Below are positions 27,308 to 35,929 of a stretch of DNA of 64,000 nucleotides, piece after piece. Position numbers and translations under genes: made by a program. Under the pieces are notes generated by a model that saw only the letters and a program-made list of their open reading frames with translations, had not been told where the DNA came from and did no database searches. Source of the stretch: an uncultured Bacteroides sp. (lineage in GTDB: Bacteria > Bacteroidota > Bacteroidia > Bacteroidales > Bacteroidaceae); NCBI RefSeq assembly GCF_963677685.1, contig NZ_OY782186.1, positions 3,038,001 through 3,102,000 of the forward strand, written 5' to 3'. Position 1 is the stretch's first letter, and each line of letters starts with the position of its first letter.

Positions 27308-28226
27308 ATTCGTTCGCCAATATTTTCTTATATAATCGGCAGCTCAACGATTCATGACGAACGACCATATAAACAAGTAATGAATTAAGTACTGTCAATT
27401 CAAAAACAAAATAGACCCATGGCATCCCTATAAACAAAGAGATAAAAAGAGCTATTACGCGTGTATTGAAAGATAAAATATTAGTATATTTCATTAAAGG
27501 CAAACTAGCTTCTCTAAACTCCTGACGAAGATTTTCAGGTATATTTTCACCATATTTTTCTTTCAAGGTTATAAAAAACTGTTGAAAACAAGGAGAAAAC
27601 CTTTCCTGAGATTCCGTATAATTACCATAAAACCACAAAAAGACTCTTTTCACACGATTCCCCTTCCAAGGAGTCGACCGATACAAAGCTCGTTGTTGTT
27701 TGGAATTATCCAATTCACTACCAGCCTTACCTTTAAGAAAGAAAAGGTGAATATTACGATAGTAATCAGCCATCGCAGCTTGTTTGCTATGAAAAAAGCC
27801 AGTCAAAGCCGCCAATCCCCATATATACCATGAATAATCCGGTGTCAATCTCAAGCAAATAGCTGCATAAATAGAGATAAACCAAAAGTCACCAGACACA
27901 CCATCAAGAATACGGCCCAACTCAGACTTTTGCCCAGTTAACCGAGCTAATTGACCGTCAGCACTATCATACATGTTAGCCCAAATCAACAAGCACATTC
28001 CTAAAATATTATACCAAAGATCATTAAAGTAGAACATTACTCCAGCAGCAACTCCCAAAAAGATAGAGAAAATTGTTACCTGATTAGGTGAAATACTCAT
28101 CTTATTAAAAAGCAATGCCCAACGATAACCCACCGGACGATAAAAAACCAAATCAATATACTCTTCCGTATCAGCTGATTTCAGTGATGCCTCAACAGAA
28201 AGTTTATTCTTATTTATATTACTCAC
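27300..28226 (-). CDS. CDP-alcohol phosphatidyltransferase (probable phosphatidylinositol-phosphate synthase)
   Basis: 308 residues with several membrane helices and the CDP-alcohol transferase signature, MYDSADGQLARLTGQ then LGRILDGVSGD. It would join inositol phosphate from the neighbouring synthase to CDP-diacylglycerol. The motif is slightly off: after the third Asp, the fourth acidic residue is at +5 instead of the usual +4, where Gly stands. The start overlaps the ATP-grasp gene upstream by eight bases. Assignment to inositol rests on the synthase in the same cluster. Confidence 0.85.
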   Translation of the reverse strand: MSNINKNKLSVEASLKSADTEEYIDLVFYRPVGYRWALLFNKMSISPNQVTIFSIFLGVAAGVMFYFNDLWYNILGMCLLIWANMYDSADGQLARLTGQKSELGRILDGVSGDFWFISIYAAICLRLTPDYSWYIWGLAALTGFFHSKQAAMADYYRNIHLFFLKGKAGSELDNSKQQRALYRSTPWKGNRVKRVFLWFYGNYTESQERFSPCFQQFFITLKEKYGENIPENLRQEFREASLPLMKYTNILSFNTRVIALFISLFIGMPWVYFVFELTVLNSLLVYMVVRHESLSCRLYKKILANEYE

Positions 28227-29082
28227 GATCGTTAATCATTTGAATTATTTTTTTAGATATCTCGCGCGAAGCCTCTACACGACAAGGAGCAAAGCTAGGC
28301 CAATCATTAAAATCAATAATGCGCATGCTTCCATCAGGAGATACAATACAATCTCCGCCGTAAACTACAACTTGCAGTACATTTGCCGCTTTATCGCATA
28401 TTTCATGCAAATCGTCAAGCGCAAAGCGAATACCCTCCGGATGACCATTTATATCTTCATGCCCAAATTTACTATGATGTTCATTGAAAGGATAAAACCA
28501 ATGAAAAAAGCCTGTGCCAGCTATTCCATAGAATTTAACCAAGTCACCTCGTAAATGTTCATTCACCACCACACGCGTTATATCACGAAGCGCATATTCT
28601 GCAATCACTTCACGCAACTCTTCTTCTTTACGCACATACGTTACATCTTCACGATGAATGGCATGAAAATCTCCCCTCTTTACCCAGCACGGCATGAAAG
28701 GTTTATCTTTAAGATAAAGAGATACATCCTCATGTGTATCCATTATAAAACTATCGGGATGAGGAACGTTATTGTCCATCAATAAACGAGTCATACGTTC
28801 GCGCGTACAGTTCTCAATACCAAAACCGGAGTTAATTGCCAAACGTCCACTCTTTTCCAATTCCTGCAAACGATGAACGGCCTGTACATTTCTCAACATA
28901 GTGACGATTACATCTTCACTAATATTACCCGACAAAAATTCTTGCTCAGTATACATTTTCACCTGATATCCGGCATTGCCCAGCCAATCTGCTGTAGCCG
29001 AAAAAATAGCTGCATCATTCCCAATGTGGTTAGGAGAATACAAAGTGGAACGTTGTACACCTGCTATAGTTAACGATTTCAT
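28219..29082 (-). CDS. ATP-grasp protein of the RimK / inositol-phosphate-kinase kind
   Basis: 287 residues. The central part (PCWVKRGDFHAIHREDVTYV) fits the ATP-binding lobe and the late GGDCIVSPDGSMRIIDFNDW is the metal-binding ATP-grasp signature. The D-F-N-D-W-P end is like the D-x-N-x-x-P of inositol 1,3,4-trisphosphate 5/6-kinases, and also like RimK-type ligases. Sitting between the nucleotidyltransferase and the phosphatidyltransferase, it may phosphorylate an inositol compound or ligate an amino acid to the head group. Neither is proven. Confidence 0.7.
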   Translation of the reverse strand: MKSLTIAGVQRSTLYSPNHIGNDAAIFSATADWLGNAGYQVKMYTEQEFLSGNISEDVIVTMLRNVQAVHRLQELEKSGRLAINSGFGIENCTRERMTRLLMDNNVPHPDSFIMDTHEDVSLYLKDKPFMPCWVKRGDFHAIHREDVTYVRKEEELREVIAEYALRDITRVVVNEHLRGDLVKFYGIAGTGFFHWFYPFNEHHSKFGHEDINGHPEGIRFALDDLHEICDKAANVLQVVVYGGDCIVSPDGSMRIIDFNDWPSFAPCRVEASREISKKIIQMINDRE

Positions 29083-29795
29083 TATTTATTTTCTACTCTT
29101 TTTAAAAACAACTCTGCTTTAAGAATGTCACTTGCATGATCTACATCAATGATTTTAGAGAAAGGATAAGCATGCACCTTCAGCCCCGAATAAACAATCT
29201 GACGTTGGAAGTTGCGCATACGCGAAACACCTGATTCAATAGCCGTTTGAAGCAAAGAAATGACCTTGCTATTCAAACAATAAACACCACCCGACACATA
29301 ACGAAAACCTTCATAGGACTCATCCAGAAAGTCTGTTATTGTCAAATCATCATTTGTTTTTACATACAGAGGTTTCTCATCATCAATATAATCTGTCACT
29401 GCCATCAGTGCATCGTGTTTTTCATCACTTTCAAAACTGCGAATATAAGCAGAAAATTCCAATGGAGAAAAAATAGGATCAATTGTTGTAAGACATAACT
29501 TCTGTCTGTTGGGAATAAGAGATGCAAGTTCGTAAAAACTATGTAAAGAATCAGGAGTTGTTTTAATTAATAAATGCAACGGTACAGGAAGTTTCAAATT
29601 TTCTAAATGAGTCCGCACATCAACCATTTCCTCATTGATGATAATGCTTATTGATTCTGCATTATTATCTAAAAAAATAGCAATTAAGCGATCAATCATC
29701 GCCACGCCATTTAAAGGCAACAAAGGTTTTGAGGTCTCCACCCCATCAGCAACAAGCCTTGACCCCTGTCCAGCTGCAATTATAGCATATTCCAT
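29082..29795 (-). CDS. Nucleotidyltransferase (sugar/inositol-phosphate type)
   Basis: 237 residues opening MEYAIIAAGQGSRL, the pyrophosphorylase loop, followed by SKPLLPLNGVAMIDRLI and a later TTIDPIF in place of the usual metal-binding D-D block. The family moves a nucleotide to a sugar- or alcohol-phosphate. In this cluster an inositol-phosphate or the lipid head group is a fitting substrate. It overlaps the ATP-grasp gene by one base. Confidence 0.8.
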   Translation of the reverse strand: MEYAIIAAGQGSRLVADGVETSKPLLPLNGVAMIDRLIAIFLDNNAESISIIINEEMVDVRTHLENLKLPVPLHLLIKTTPDSLHSFYELASLIPNRQKLCLTTIDPIFSPLEFSAYIRSFESDEKHDALMAVTDYIDDEKPLYVKTNDDLTITDFLDESYEGFRYVSGGVYCLNSKVISLLQTAIESGVSRMRNFQRQIVYSGLKVHAYPFSKIIDVDHASDILKAELFLKRVENK

Positions 29796-29834
29796 ATATT
29801 ATATATAATTATCATCTTTTGTATATATATAAAG

Positions 29835-29883
29835 CAGAGAGGGAACTCAAAAGAAACTCTATTCTTTTAAATATCCCTCTCTG
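29835..29883 (-). terminator. Inverted repeat between the inositol-phosphate synthase and nucleotidyltransferase genes
   Basis: CAGAGAGGGA and TCCCTCTCTG are perfect 10-bp arms around a 29-base loop, with an AT-rich tail on the minus strand. It sits in the only sizeable gap (115 bases) of the cluster, so it may partly terminate or stabilise the synthase message. Confidence 0.6.
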
Positions 29884-29910
29884 ATTTTATATTCTATTCG
29901 CGTAACAAAA

Positions 29911-31209
29911 TCAATCTAGATAATCTAATGTGTCTTCACCAATCATTTTGCGAAGAGTATTTTTTAATTTAGTATACTGGATGAATAAATCATGTTCGGG
30001 AATGTGTTCAAAGTCATGCATAGGACTTTTAAAGTAGAATGAAAGCCAACTCTGGATTCCTGACATACCAGCACGTTGAGCCAAATCAGTAAATAAAACA
30101 AGATCAAGTACCAAAGGAGCAGCCAAGATAGAGTCGCGACAAAGGAAATCCACTTTTAATTGCATTGGATAACCCATCCAGCCTACGATATCAATATTAT
30201 CCCAACCTTCTTTATTGTCCTTACGAGGAGGATAATAATTAATACGTACTTTATGATAAATGTTACCGTAAAGTTCAGGATAAAGTTCTGGCTGAAGAAT
30301 AGTATCTATTACAGACAGCTTACTAACCTCTTTCGTTTTGAATGAATCAGGATCATCTAATACTTCACCATCTCTGTTTCCAAGAATATTAGTAGAGAAC
30401 CAACCATCTAATCCAAGCATACGAGTTTTCAACATCGGTGCAAGAACTGTTTTCATCATTGTCTGACCTGTTTTAAAATCTTTACCACAGATAGGAACAT
30501 TTTTCTCAGCAGAAAGTTCCCACATAGCAGGCATATCCAAACAAAGGTTAGGAGCTCCCATAATAAAAGGTGCACCTTCAGCCACAGCTGCATAAGCATA
30601 ACACATACTTGGAGCAATCTTTTCAGTAAGATCATCTTTCATTGCTTTTTCAAAAGCAGCAAGAGAGTTGTGTTCATCACACAGTGGCAAATATATTTCA
30701 GTACTTGCAGCCCAAATCACAACCACGCGTTCGCAATTGTTAGCGGCTTTAAAGTCACGTATATCTTTACGAATTTGTTCAGTCAAATCCCAACGGCTAG
30801 TAGCTGATTTTACATGTGTTCCGTGAAGGCGTTTCACCCAGTTTTGGTCAAATGCGGCAGGCATTGGTTTAATAGCTTGCAACTCTTCTTTAACACCATC
30901 CAAATCTTTCTGTTGAAGAACTTCAGCATGCTGAGCAGCCGCATAAACATCTTCTTTAAAGATATCCCATCCACCAAACACTAAATCATTAAGATCAGCC
31001 AATGGCACTACATCTTTAATTTTTGGAAAGCGGTTTTCGTTTCTTTTGCCTAAACGCATAGTCGCTAACTGAGTTATAGATCCAATAGGTTTCGCAAGAC
31101 CTTTACGAACTGCTAAACTTCCTACTACAAAAGTGGAAGCTACTGCGCCTCCTAACCCAACAACCAATATCCCTAACCGACCATTAGCCGGTTGAATTTC
31201 CTGTTTCAT
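29911..31209 (-). CDS. ino1: Inositol-3-phosphate synthase
   Basis: 432 residues. The NAD-binding start GRLGILVVGLGGAVASTFV and later blocks (GAPNLCLDMPAMWEL, GKDFKTGQTMMKTVLAPML, STNILGNRDGEVLDDP, DIVGWMGYPMQLKVDFLCRDSILAAPLVLD) are those of myo-inositol-1-phosphate synthase. It turns glucose 6-phosphate into inositol phosphate in the cytoplasm. It is the first gene of the leftward cluster and fixes the cluster's theme. In gut Bacteroides such clusters make inositol phospho- and sphingolipids. Confidence 0.95.
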   Translation of the reverse strand: MKQEIQPANGRLGILVVGLGGAVASTFVVGSLAVRKGLAKPIGSITQLATMRLGKRNENRFPKIKDVVPLADLNDLVFGGWDIFKEDVYAAAQHAEVLQQKDLDGVKEELQAIKPMPAAFDQNWVKRLHGTHVKSATSRWDLTEQIRKDIRDFKAANNCERVVVIWAASTEIYLPLCDEHNSLAAFEKAMKDDLTEKIAPSMCYAYAAVAEGAPFIMGAPNLCLDMPAMWELSAEKNVPICGKDFKTGQTMMKTVLAPMLKTRMLGLDGWFSTNILGNRDGEVLDDPDSFKTKEVSKLSVIDTILQPELYPELYGNIYHKVRINYYPPRKDNKEGWDNIDIVGWMGYPMQLKVDFLCRDSILAAPLVLDLVLFTDLAQRAGMSGIQSWLSFYFKSPMHDFEHIPEHDLFIQYTKLKNTLRKMIGEDTLDYLD

Positions 31210-31602
31210 TTTTATTACTATTAATTAAAGTTGATACAATCATGACAAAAGTAGATAAAGCATACCAGGAAGAAAAGTCCTAAAAGCAGCACAGAATAGT
31301 CAATATGACTTTTTGGAAACAATTATATAGGAAGAAGATTGAACTTTGATAAATGATTGTAATCTACCAAAAAGTATAAAAAAACAACATATATCGACTA
31401 AAAGAAAAAAGAAAGAGCCTCAAAAGGTTATTATTAATATAGATAGATTACTTTATTCCATCGATGAAAGAATTTCTTGTAATGTCAAAATCATGTATAA
31501 GACATTTTTTGGAAAAAATGGCACAGTAATCAATAATATTCATAAAATAAAAACAAAATTGAATAGCAGATAGTACTGAATGGAACTTTAATTAATCAGC
31601 GA
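31210..31602. other. 393-base intergenic region before the inositol-phosphate synthase gene
   Basis: A minus-strand TACTTTTG at 31246-31253 (37 bases before the synthase ATG) matches the -7 consensus. A plus-strand frame from a TTG at 31346 to 31573 encodes 75 Lys-rich residues but has no promoter, no family resemblance and no ATG, so I do not call it a gene. No other structure is seen. Confidence 0.5.
31246..31253 (-). promoter_or_regulatory. -7 box of the inositol-lipid cluster
   Basis: Minus-strand TACTTTTG, an exact TAnnTTTG match, 37 bases before the synthase start codon. Confidence 0.5.
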
Positions 31603-32898
31603 TTATTCAGGCGGAAAAGTTATGCGAAAGCGAGTCAATCCATCCTCATAAGTCCGCAAAGAAAAAGTACAACCATGACTATTAAGAATTTCTCGAATAC
31701 ACAATAAACCAATGCCCTGTCCGTCGGGTTTAGTAGAAAAGAATGGGGTAAAAAGCTTCGTTTCGATTTCTTTAGATATTCCCTTACCTGTATCACTAAT
31801 TTCTAAAGTATAAGGAGGTAAAGTGCGAATGATAATCTCCCCTTGTTCACCAATGCTTTCTGCCGAATTTTTAATAATGTTCAATATAACTTGTTCAAAC
31901 AAAATAGCATCCAGTTTTAATAACGGAAAATCAACACATTCAAGCTTAATTAGAATATCACGATTTCTACAGAAATCTTCCATAAAACGTTTACAAGACT
32001 CTGCAAGTTCATTCAAATTAACCCACGAGAAATGTGGTTCCGGAATTTTTACTACATCTGCAAAACGAGTGATAAAGCGGCTCATAGAGAAACACCGTTC
32101 ACTACAAACTTGCATAAGCTCGCACATTTCTTCCATATTATTTTCTTCGGAAAGAACCTGTTCCACCGTATCAAGTACCGAAGTAATCCCTGCCGTAGTA
32201 TTATTAACTTCATGAGCAATCATACGAATAACCTTTTCATACGCTTTCTTTTCAGCCTTTATAACTTCATCAGTAAGACGTTCTAATAGAAAAAAAGGAT
32301 GAGGAAAACCTCTGTCGATAAAAGAAGAACGCGTACATTTATAAATATTCGCATCATTAAGCCGCACCGTAATGGTTCCGTTTTTAGGAATAGCAGCAAG
32401 TTCTTTCGCCAACACTGAGTCCAGATCAATCAATTTTCGACCTAGAGCACTTTTTTGTTCAACTCCCATAATCTGTAGTGCCATCGGATTCAATTGAGAA
32501 ATTTCCTCATCAAAAGTGCAAATTATAACCCCCATTGGTGAGGCGTGAATTAGTAAATCAAGAAAATGATTTTGTTCCCTCAAACGCAGACGTTCATTTT
32601 TGAGCTCTTCCATCATACGATTGAATATATTCACCACACGATCAGCTTCTGCTTCACCAACAGGGCTCAGCCGGCTACTAAAATCCTGTTCCTTCAAGAG
32701 TTCCATACCCGTACCAATACTATGCAGAGGTTTCACTATTTTATGATAAAATAAGATAAGAAAGAAAAGTGCAATAACAATAGTTCCTTCAATAGTATAA
32801 AAAAGCCAAGGAGTAGAGCGAGCTCCAAGATACGTCAACACAGATAGAACGAGCAATAATGCAACAGAAAAAAAGCCGAACAACCCCTTTAATTTCAT
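31603..32898 (-). CDS. Sensor histidine kinase, NtrB-type partner of the sigma-54 activator
   Basis: 431 residues: two adjacent membrane helices (about 6-24 and 31-50), a HAMP domain, a PAS domain (residues ~115-180), the H-box MIAHEVNNTTAGI and an ATPase domain with NIIKNSAESI, DTGKGI and DGQGIGLLCIREIL. HEVNN H-boxes and the short layout are those of NtrB-like kinases. The periplasmic loop is almost absent, so it may sense within the membrane. It starts 10 bases after the activator gene and shares its transcript. Confidence 0.9.
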   Translation of the reverse strand: MKLKGLFGFFSVALLLVLSVLTYLGARSTPWLFYTIEGTIVIALFFLILFYHKIVKPLHSIGTGMELLKEQDFSSRLSPVGEAEADRVVNIFNRMMEELKNERLRLREQNHFLDLLIHASPMGVIICTFDEEISQLNPMALQIMGVEQKSALGRKLIDLDSVLAKELAAIPKNGTITVRLNDANIYKCTRSSFIDRGFPHPFFLLERLTDEVIKAEKKAYEKVIRMIAHEVNNTTAGITSVLDTVEQVLSEENNMEEMCELMQVCSERCFSMSRFITRFADVVKIPEPHFSWVNLNELAESCKRFMEDFCRNRDILIKLECVDFPLLKLDAILFEQVILNIIKNSAESIGEQGEIIIRTLPPYTLEISDTGKGISKEIETKLFTPFFSTKPDGQGIGLLCIREILNSHGCTFSLRTYEDGLTRFRITFPPE

Positions 32899-32908
32899 AC
32901 AGACAATG

Positions 32909-34267
32909 CTAATTATTTACGCTAATGCTATATTTCTCCAATCGTCGATATAAAGCAGCCCGACTAATACCTAATGCAATAGCTACCTGACTAAGATTAT
33001 AATGATATCGTTCCAACGTTTCAAGAATCGTTTTTCGTTCAATTTCATCTAGAGTCATCCCAACAAACGATGCCGGCTGAGAAGAGCGTTCATCGTTCTT
33101 GTGATATTGACTCTCAAAATCAGTCACTTCCAAAACCTCCTTACCGCTTAACAAAATTGTTCGTTCCACCAGATTTTTAAGTTCACGGATATTTCCCGGA
33201 TAAGGCAGACGAGTAAGAAATTGCATTGCATCAGACGTTATCTCTATAGACGACAATCGATTGGCACACGCCTGTTGGTTTGCAAAATAACGAACCAATA
33301 ACGGAATATCTTCTCGCCTTTCACGCAAAGCTGGCAAATGAATCGTAATCAAATTAATTCGGTAAAAGAGATCTTCACGAAACGTATGTTCATTAACCAT
33401 TTTACGCAAATCTGCATTCGTGGCACTAATAACCCTAACATCCGCTTTTCTAGGACGACTATCTCCCAACACTTCAAATGTCTGATCCTGAAGTACTCGA
33501 AGCAATTTCACTTGGCATGAATGATCCAATTCTCCAATCTCATCGAGAAAAATAGTACCCCGCCCCGCCATTTCAAAACGACCTGTTCGATCTGCAGTAG
33601 CATCAGTAAAAGCTCCTTTTTTGTGACCAAACATTTCACTTTCAAATAAACTTTGAGAAATTCCTCCCAAGTTAACTTTAACAAAAGCTTGTTTTGAACG
33701 TTGACTATTCAAATGTATTGCCTCTGCTATTAACTCCTTGCCAGTACCACTCTCTCCGGTGATAAGCACAGAAGCATTAGTCGGAGCTATTCTTCCCACA
33801 ATAGTTAAAACATTATTCAAAGCAGGCGAACGCCCAATAATATTCGCCCTTATCAATGTATCTGTAAGATTAGCTTCGCCCTCTTTATCTTTAGGAATAG
33901 CACTTAATTCCAATGCCGTCTCTATACGTTGCAGCAAAGTTGCATTATTCCATGGTTTAGTAACAAAATCAAAAGCTCCTGCCTTCATTCCCATCACAGC
34001 TAATTGAATACTTCCCCATGCAGTTATAAGAATAACAGGAACATCCGGTTGAAAAAGCTTCACCTGCTTAAGTAAAGTTAACCCCTCTTCACCAGTTGTA
34101 CTCAAAGAAAAGTTCATATCCATCAACACTAAATCAGGCGACATCGTTCGTACTATTTCCATAGCTTCTTTAGGAGAAGCAACGGCCTCTGGTTCATAGC
34201 CAGCCCTTTTTAGCATAAAACAAAGAGAAGAACGTACTACCGAATCATCATCAACAATTAAAATCAT
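32909..34267 (-). CDS. Sigma-54-dependent response regulator, NtrC family
   Basis: Domains in order: receiver (MILIVDDDSV, phospho-Asp in LVLMDMNFS), AAA+ sigma-54 activator (GESGTGKELIAEAIH Walker A, GAFTDA loop, FLDEIGELD Walker B, LLRVLQDQTFEVLG), and a Fis-type helix-turn-helix (LSQVAIALGISRAALYRRLEKY). The sigma-54 contact loop is GAFTDA instead of GAFTGA. An earlier TTG seven codons upstream is possible, but the ATG at 34267 begins directly with the receiver. It should act on the TGTTCR-N4-YGAACA sites before the tolC-like and adaptor genes. Confidence 0.93.
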   Translation of the reverse strand: MILIVDDDSVVRSSLCFMLKRAGYEPEAVASPKEAMEIVRTMSPDLVLMDMNFSLSTTGEEGLTLLKQVKLFQPDVPVILITAWGSIQLAVMGMKAGAFDFVTKPWNNATLLQRIETALELSAIPKDKEGEANLTDTLIRANIIGRSPALNNVLTIVGRIAPTNASVLITGESGTGKELIAEAIHLNSQRSKQAFVKVNLGGISQSLFESEMFGHKKGAFTDATADRTGRFEMAGRGTIFLDEIGELDHSCQVKLLRVLQDQTFEVLGDSRPRKADVRVISATNADLRKMVNEHTFREDLFYRINLITIHLPALRERREDIPLLVRYFANQQACANRLSSIEITSDAMQFLTRLPYPGNIRELKNLVERTILLSGKEVLEVTDFESQYHKNDERSSQPASFVGMTLDEIERKTILETLERYHYNLSQVAIALGISRAALYRRLEKYSISVNN

Positions 34268-34330
34268 AAAACTTTTTATATTAAACAAGTATTTATAAAC
34301 AAAAATACTAAAATATATAACAATTACTCC

Positions 34331-35800
34331 CTATCTACGCACAACTTCGTCAAAATCAACTCTTAATTCTTCATTACGCTGAAAATCCCATAACGTAAGA
34401 CTCCTTATTTGGTAAAAATAATACCAATAATAGTATAATTCAGAGATATGTTTTTGTCGAGCATCATCTTTAGAAGTTTGGGCATCATTCAAATCGAGTG
34501 TATTAATCTTACCAATCAAGAAAGTTTCAATACTAGTTCTATAACGTTGCTGAGCAATCTTGTCAGCCTCTTCAGCAATATTAAGCTGAGTAGACTGATT
34601 ATTAAAATTCTCAACTAGCAAAAAGATGTTTTGGTTGAATTTAATTTGTTCCTGACGAATTCTCGATTCAACCACTTCTCGGTTACTCTGGGCTACTTTT
34701 ACCTTTCCACGTCTTTTGCCCCAATCAAGAATAGGAATTTTTACCCCTACTTCCACAATATTATTGTCAAGTAATCCGCTATAGGCTGACGAAAAAGTAG
34801 TGTCCCAGCCTGTATAACCTACACTCGCAAAAAGGTCAATATTACGCAAGTTTCCTTTAGCAGTAGCAACTTCATAATCCGCCTCCAACTGCCTGCGTCG
34901 TATGTTCTGTGCAAATGAATTACGCCCCAAGGATTTAGCCAAAACATCATCATACTCTATATGCGCATTAGGAATGGAATCCGGTACCATCGGAATCAAC
35001 GATTCAGTCTCAGATAAACCGAGGAAAGCTCTTAACTGAAACATTTTCGCATTCACATTACTCTCAGCATCGGTCAACGAAGCTTTCGCTTTTAAAGCGC
35101 TAAGTTTCAATTGCAACAATTCATTTTCTGAGATCTGTCCCATCTTACGCTTAGCTCTCGCCACTTCATATAGATGATTCGCATTTTTCCGATTTTGTTT
35201 CGCAGTGCCTAACGTCTCCTTAGCAAGCAACAAGTCAAAGAAATAAGTAATTGTCTTCATCGTTACTTCCTCCGTCTCCGTGATAAAAGCAGCTTTAGCC
35301 TCAGCATAACGAACAGGCTCTATACGCCGATTCCATTTAAGCGTGTTAACTCCAAAAACAGGTTGCGTTAGCTCAAGACTTATCGGAACGGACATAAATT
35401 GTTTCTCGCCTTCTGACCCCAGTTGCTTTATAAAGTCCATAGAAGACGTTAATGATAATTTTCCGCCTGTTAGCCAAATATTCTGATCAATGGACACCTC
35501 ACCTGAAAGTCCCAAAGTATTATTACGAACATAAGTATAAGAACCATCTGATTGCTGGTATGCATTATACGATTTTTTATAACTGGGCAGAGTACCTGTA
35601 AAGTTCACTTCGGGCAATAAATTTGCTTTAAAAGTACGATATTCCCAATAGGCTGTTTTAAGCTCGTTGAGAGCCACAGCAGCATCAACAGATTGTGTTC
35701 TAGCCAAGACAATAGCTTCAGAAAGAGTCATTTTACGCTCATTCTGTGCATTCAAAATCGTTGAAAACATTAAAAAAAATAATAATCCTATCTTTCTCAT
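34331..35800 (-). CDS. TolC-family outer membrane efflux protein
   Basis: 489 residues with a signal peptide (MRKIGLLFFLMFSTILNA) and long alpha-helical stretches of the OEP type in two repeats (ALNELKTAYWEYRTFKANLLP and, late, LVENFNNQSTQLNIAEEADK). It forms the outer membrane channel for the ABC exporter encoded upstream on the same strand. It has its own sigma-54-like promoter and two inverted repeats before it, separate from the adaptor promoter, though both are set up alike. Confidence 0.9.
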   Translation of the reverse strand: MRKIGLLFFLMFSTILNAQNERKMTLSEAIVLARTQSVDAAVALNELKTAYWEYRTFKANLLPEVNFTGTLPSYKKSYNAYQQSDGSYTYVRNNTLGLSGEVSIDQNIWLTGGKLSLTSSMDFIKQLGSEGEKQFMSVPISLELTQPVFGVNTLKWNRRIEPVRYAEAKAAFITETEEVTMKTITYFFDLLLAKETLGTAKQNRKNANHLYEVARAKRKMGQISENELLQLKLSALKAKASLTDAESNVNAKMFQLRAFLGLSETESLIPMVPDSIPNAHIEYDDVLAKSLGRNSFAQNIRRRQLEADYEVATAKGNLRNIDLFASVGYTGWDTTFSSAYSGLLDNNIVEVGVKIPILDWGKRRGKVKVAQSNREVVESRIRQEQIKFNQNIFLLVENFNNQSTQLNIAEEADKIAQQRYRTSIETFLIGKINTLDLNDAQTSKDDARQKHISELYYYWYYFYQIRSLTLWDFQRNEELRVDFDEVVRR

Positions 35801-35826
35801 AAAAACATTGTTTCTGAAAAAGAAAG

Positions 35827-35842
35827 ATCAAAGCCTATGCCA
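35827..35842 (-). promoter_or_regulatory. Sigma-54-like promoter of the tolC-like gene
   Basis: On the minus strand TGGCATAGGCTTTGAT has the -24 GG and a -12 TTGAT at the right spacing (consensus TGGCACG-N4-TTGCW). The -12 GC reads GA. It lies 27 bases before the start codon. Confidence 0.65.
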
Positions 35843-35884
35843 CAAAGATAACAAGCTTATTTATAGATAGTTATATTTTAGTGC

Positions 35885-35922
35885 AAGTGTTCAAAACTGA
35901 ACACTTTGTTCGGAGACGAACA
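35885..35922. promoter_or_regulatory. Two inverted-repeat activator sites before the tolC-like gene
   Basis: Site 1 is AAGTGTTCA-AAAC-TGAACACTT (35885-35906), site 2 is TGTTCG-GAGA-CGAACA (35907-35922). Both fit TGTTCR-N4-YGAACA. Their centres are roughly 79 and 98 bases before the expected transcription start, the normal zone for NtrC-type enhancers. Confidence 0.7.
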
Positions 35923-35929
35923 TTTAAAT

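Noticed and set aside
31346..31573. 75-codon plus-strand frame before the kinase gene
   Set aside because: Starts at TTG, has no fitting promoter or similarity, and its composition is what AT-rich spacer gives by chance.
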